DNA of 7,202 nucleotides from an uncultured Actinomycetes bacterium. GTDB taxonomy: Bacteria; Actinomycetota; Actinomycetes; Nanopelagicales; Nanopelagicaceae. The notes beneath the pieces are model-generated. The model had not been told where the DNA came from and made no database searches. It worked only from the letters and a program-made list of their open reading frames with translations. Location: positions 1 to 7,202 of the forward strand of contig CAIMUD010000144.1 of assembly GCA_903844585.1 (NCBI GenBank), read 5' to 3'. Positions 6,332 to 7,202 of the stretch are shown here, piece by piece. The position numbers and the translations under genes were made by a program. Position 1 is the stretch's first letter. Every line of letters starts with the position of its first letter.

Positions 6332-7202
6332 AAATTGCGTTAGTCACTTTTGATTTTGATACCGAGCGGCGTGGTGGAGTTTCGAGCGTTTTTTTTAGAA
6401 TATTTGAATCAATCAGAAATGGAATGAACTCAGAAATTGAAATTATCTCATTTTCTAATTCTAGGAGAGATTCCAATTCTATCAACTTTTTTAACCTAAA
6501 GACCTATAAGAACAATCGGGTAAGCCGGGATGGATTTTTTCATAGTGCGCCAATAACTAGAATTGGTTCGATTGGTGCAGAATTTGAGTTTATGCGTTAT
6601 CGGAGACGAAAAGAGCTGACAGAATTCTTTGGTCAATTTGATCTCATCATTGTTGTGACTGGTATTTTGCAGTTTGCAAATGTGATTCCTAGAGTGAGAG
6701 TTCCAGTCTTAATTCAATGTGCTACCAGATTGACGTGGGAGCGTAAATCTCAATACAAGGAAATGCCCAAGGCAAAGGAACTACTTCTGAAAATTCAGCT
6801 TCCATTATTGGCTTTGCAAGAGAGGCGAGTTCTAGGAATTGACGCTACGGTCCTAGTTGAAAACTCAAGAATGCAAAAATGGGTTCAAACTAGAGCAATG
6901 AATGCACCGATTATTTGGTATCCGGGCATTCAACCACGTAAAAGTGAATTGAAGTCCTTGCAGGAACCTCATAAAGCGGGTCACTTTATTTCTGTAGGAC
7001 GTCTTAATGAGTCCAGAAAAGGATGGAGTCGTTTATTTCACGCATACAAAGCGGCTTATGACATTCACGGTGGGCTACCCGATTTAGTAGTTATAGGTGC
7101 CGGATCCTTCTCTGGGGAAACGGAAAAATTACTGACTTCCTTGTTGCCTCGCTACCCAATCAGAGTTTTAGGCAAGCTATCCGACCATGAAAGAGATTTA
7201 CA
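6328..7202 (+). CDS. GT4-type glycosyltransferase, 3' end outside window
   Basis: Partial: 291 codons plus two bases are present and the frame is open to the right edge. It starts MKIALVTFDFDTERRGGVSS, with a Gly16-Gly17 loop of the N-terminal GT-B domain, and reaches the donor-binding domain with FISVGRLNESRKGWSRLF (Arg225 and Lys231 as donor-phosphate contacts) and LVVIGAGSF at 253-261. The E-x7-E motif would lie past the edge. The ATG at 6328 overlaps the preceding stop as ATGA, so it is translationally coupled to the first plus-strand glycosyltransferase and probably adds a sugar to the same polysaccharide. No strong ribosome site is visible. A run of eight T at codons 21-23 is unusual and is reported as a finding. 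The family call rests on fold motifs rather than close recognition, and no substrate can be named. Confidence 0.85.
   Translation, partial: MKIALVTFDFDTERRGGVSSVFFRIFESIRNGMNSEIEIISFSNSRRDSNSINFFNLKTYKNNRVSRDGFFHSAPITRIGSIGAEFEFMRYRRRKELTEFFGQFDLIIVVTGILQFANVIPRVRVPVLIQCATRLTWERKSQYKEMPKAKELLLKIQLPLLALQERRVLGIDATVLVENSRMQKWVQTRAMNAPIIWYPGIQPRKSELKSLQEPHKAGHFISVGRLNESRKGWSRLFHAYKAAYDIHGGLPDLVVIGAGSFSGETEKLLTSLLPRYPIRVLGKLSDHERDL
6389..6396 (+). repeat. Run of eight T inside the coding start of the second plus-strand glycosyltransferase
   Basis: Eight consecutive T fall in codons 21-23 (GTT TTT TTT). The present length keeps the frame open. One extra or missing T would abolish the product; for example, a one-base shift reaches TGA within about a dozen codons. 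It may be chance in an AT-rich gene. Confidence 0.6.

Noticed and set aside
1..7202. Search for tRNA, rRNA, insertion sequences, CRISPR repeats, attachment sites and riboswitches
   Set aside because: Nearly all bases are accounted for by protein genes; the only gaps are 74, 35 and 4 bases, and neither long repeats nor transposase or integrase frames were seen by eye.

Overview
The window carries seven protein genes packed almost without gaps, two of them cut by the window edges. Five on the minus strand form a polysaccharide pair followed by a three-gene signalling block. Two on the plus strand are glycosyltransferases starting from a 35-base divergent intergenic region. The organism looks like an actinobacterium of moderate to low GC: the NarL-type regulator has the C-terminal NPRVLA signature I associate with actinobacterial regulators, the multi-pass membrane kinases with an IRPLS..W-type linker look actinobacterial, and two starts look leaderless. 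Hand-counted 60-base rows give about 48% GC in the signalling genes. A freshwater planktonic lineage such as Nanopelagicales (acI) would fit, but this is a guess from composition and gene style.

Region 1-3293 (minus strand, transcribed right to left) is a two-component block: a NarL/LuxR-type response regulator, a membrane protein built like a sensor kinase but lacking both the phosphoacceptor His and the ATPase domain, and a paralogous membrane histidine kinase that keeps the His (H398) and runs off the left edge. Both junctions are 4-base stop/start overlaps, so the three are probably translated together.

Region 3368-5138 (minus strand) holds a WcaF-like left-handed beta-helix O-acetyltransferase followed 4 bases later by a WcaI-like GT4 glycosyltransferase. 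Together they suggest assembly and acetylation of an exported or capsular polysaccharide. The signalling block follows after a 74-base gap with its own good Shine-Dalgarno site, so it may be a separate unit or read-through from the sugar genes.

Region 5139-5173 is a compact divergent promoter. Each strand has a good -10 box 5-6 bases before the ATG, which predicts two leaderless mRNAs whose RNA polymerase footprints overlap.

Region 5174-7202 (plus strand) holds two GT4-type glycosyltransferases joined by an ATGA overlap, the second cut by the right edge. This half contains much more AT-rich stretches (rows of about 33-35% GC against about 45-48% to the left), as is common in variable surface-polysaccharide loci acquired by transfer. 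I see no tRNA, rRNA, insertion sequence, CRISPR array or prophage sign. The most unusual item is the kinase-like protein paired with an intact-looking paralogue and a response regulator.
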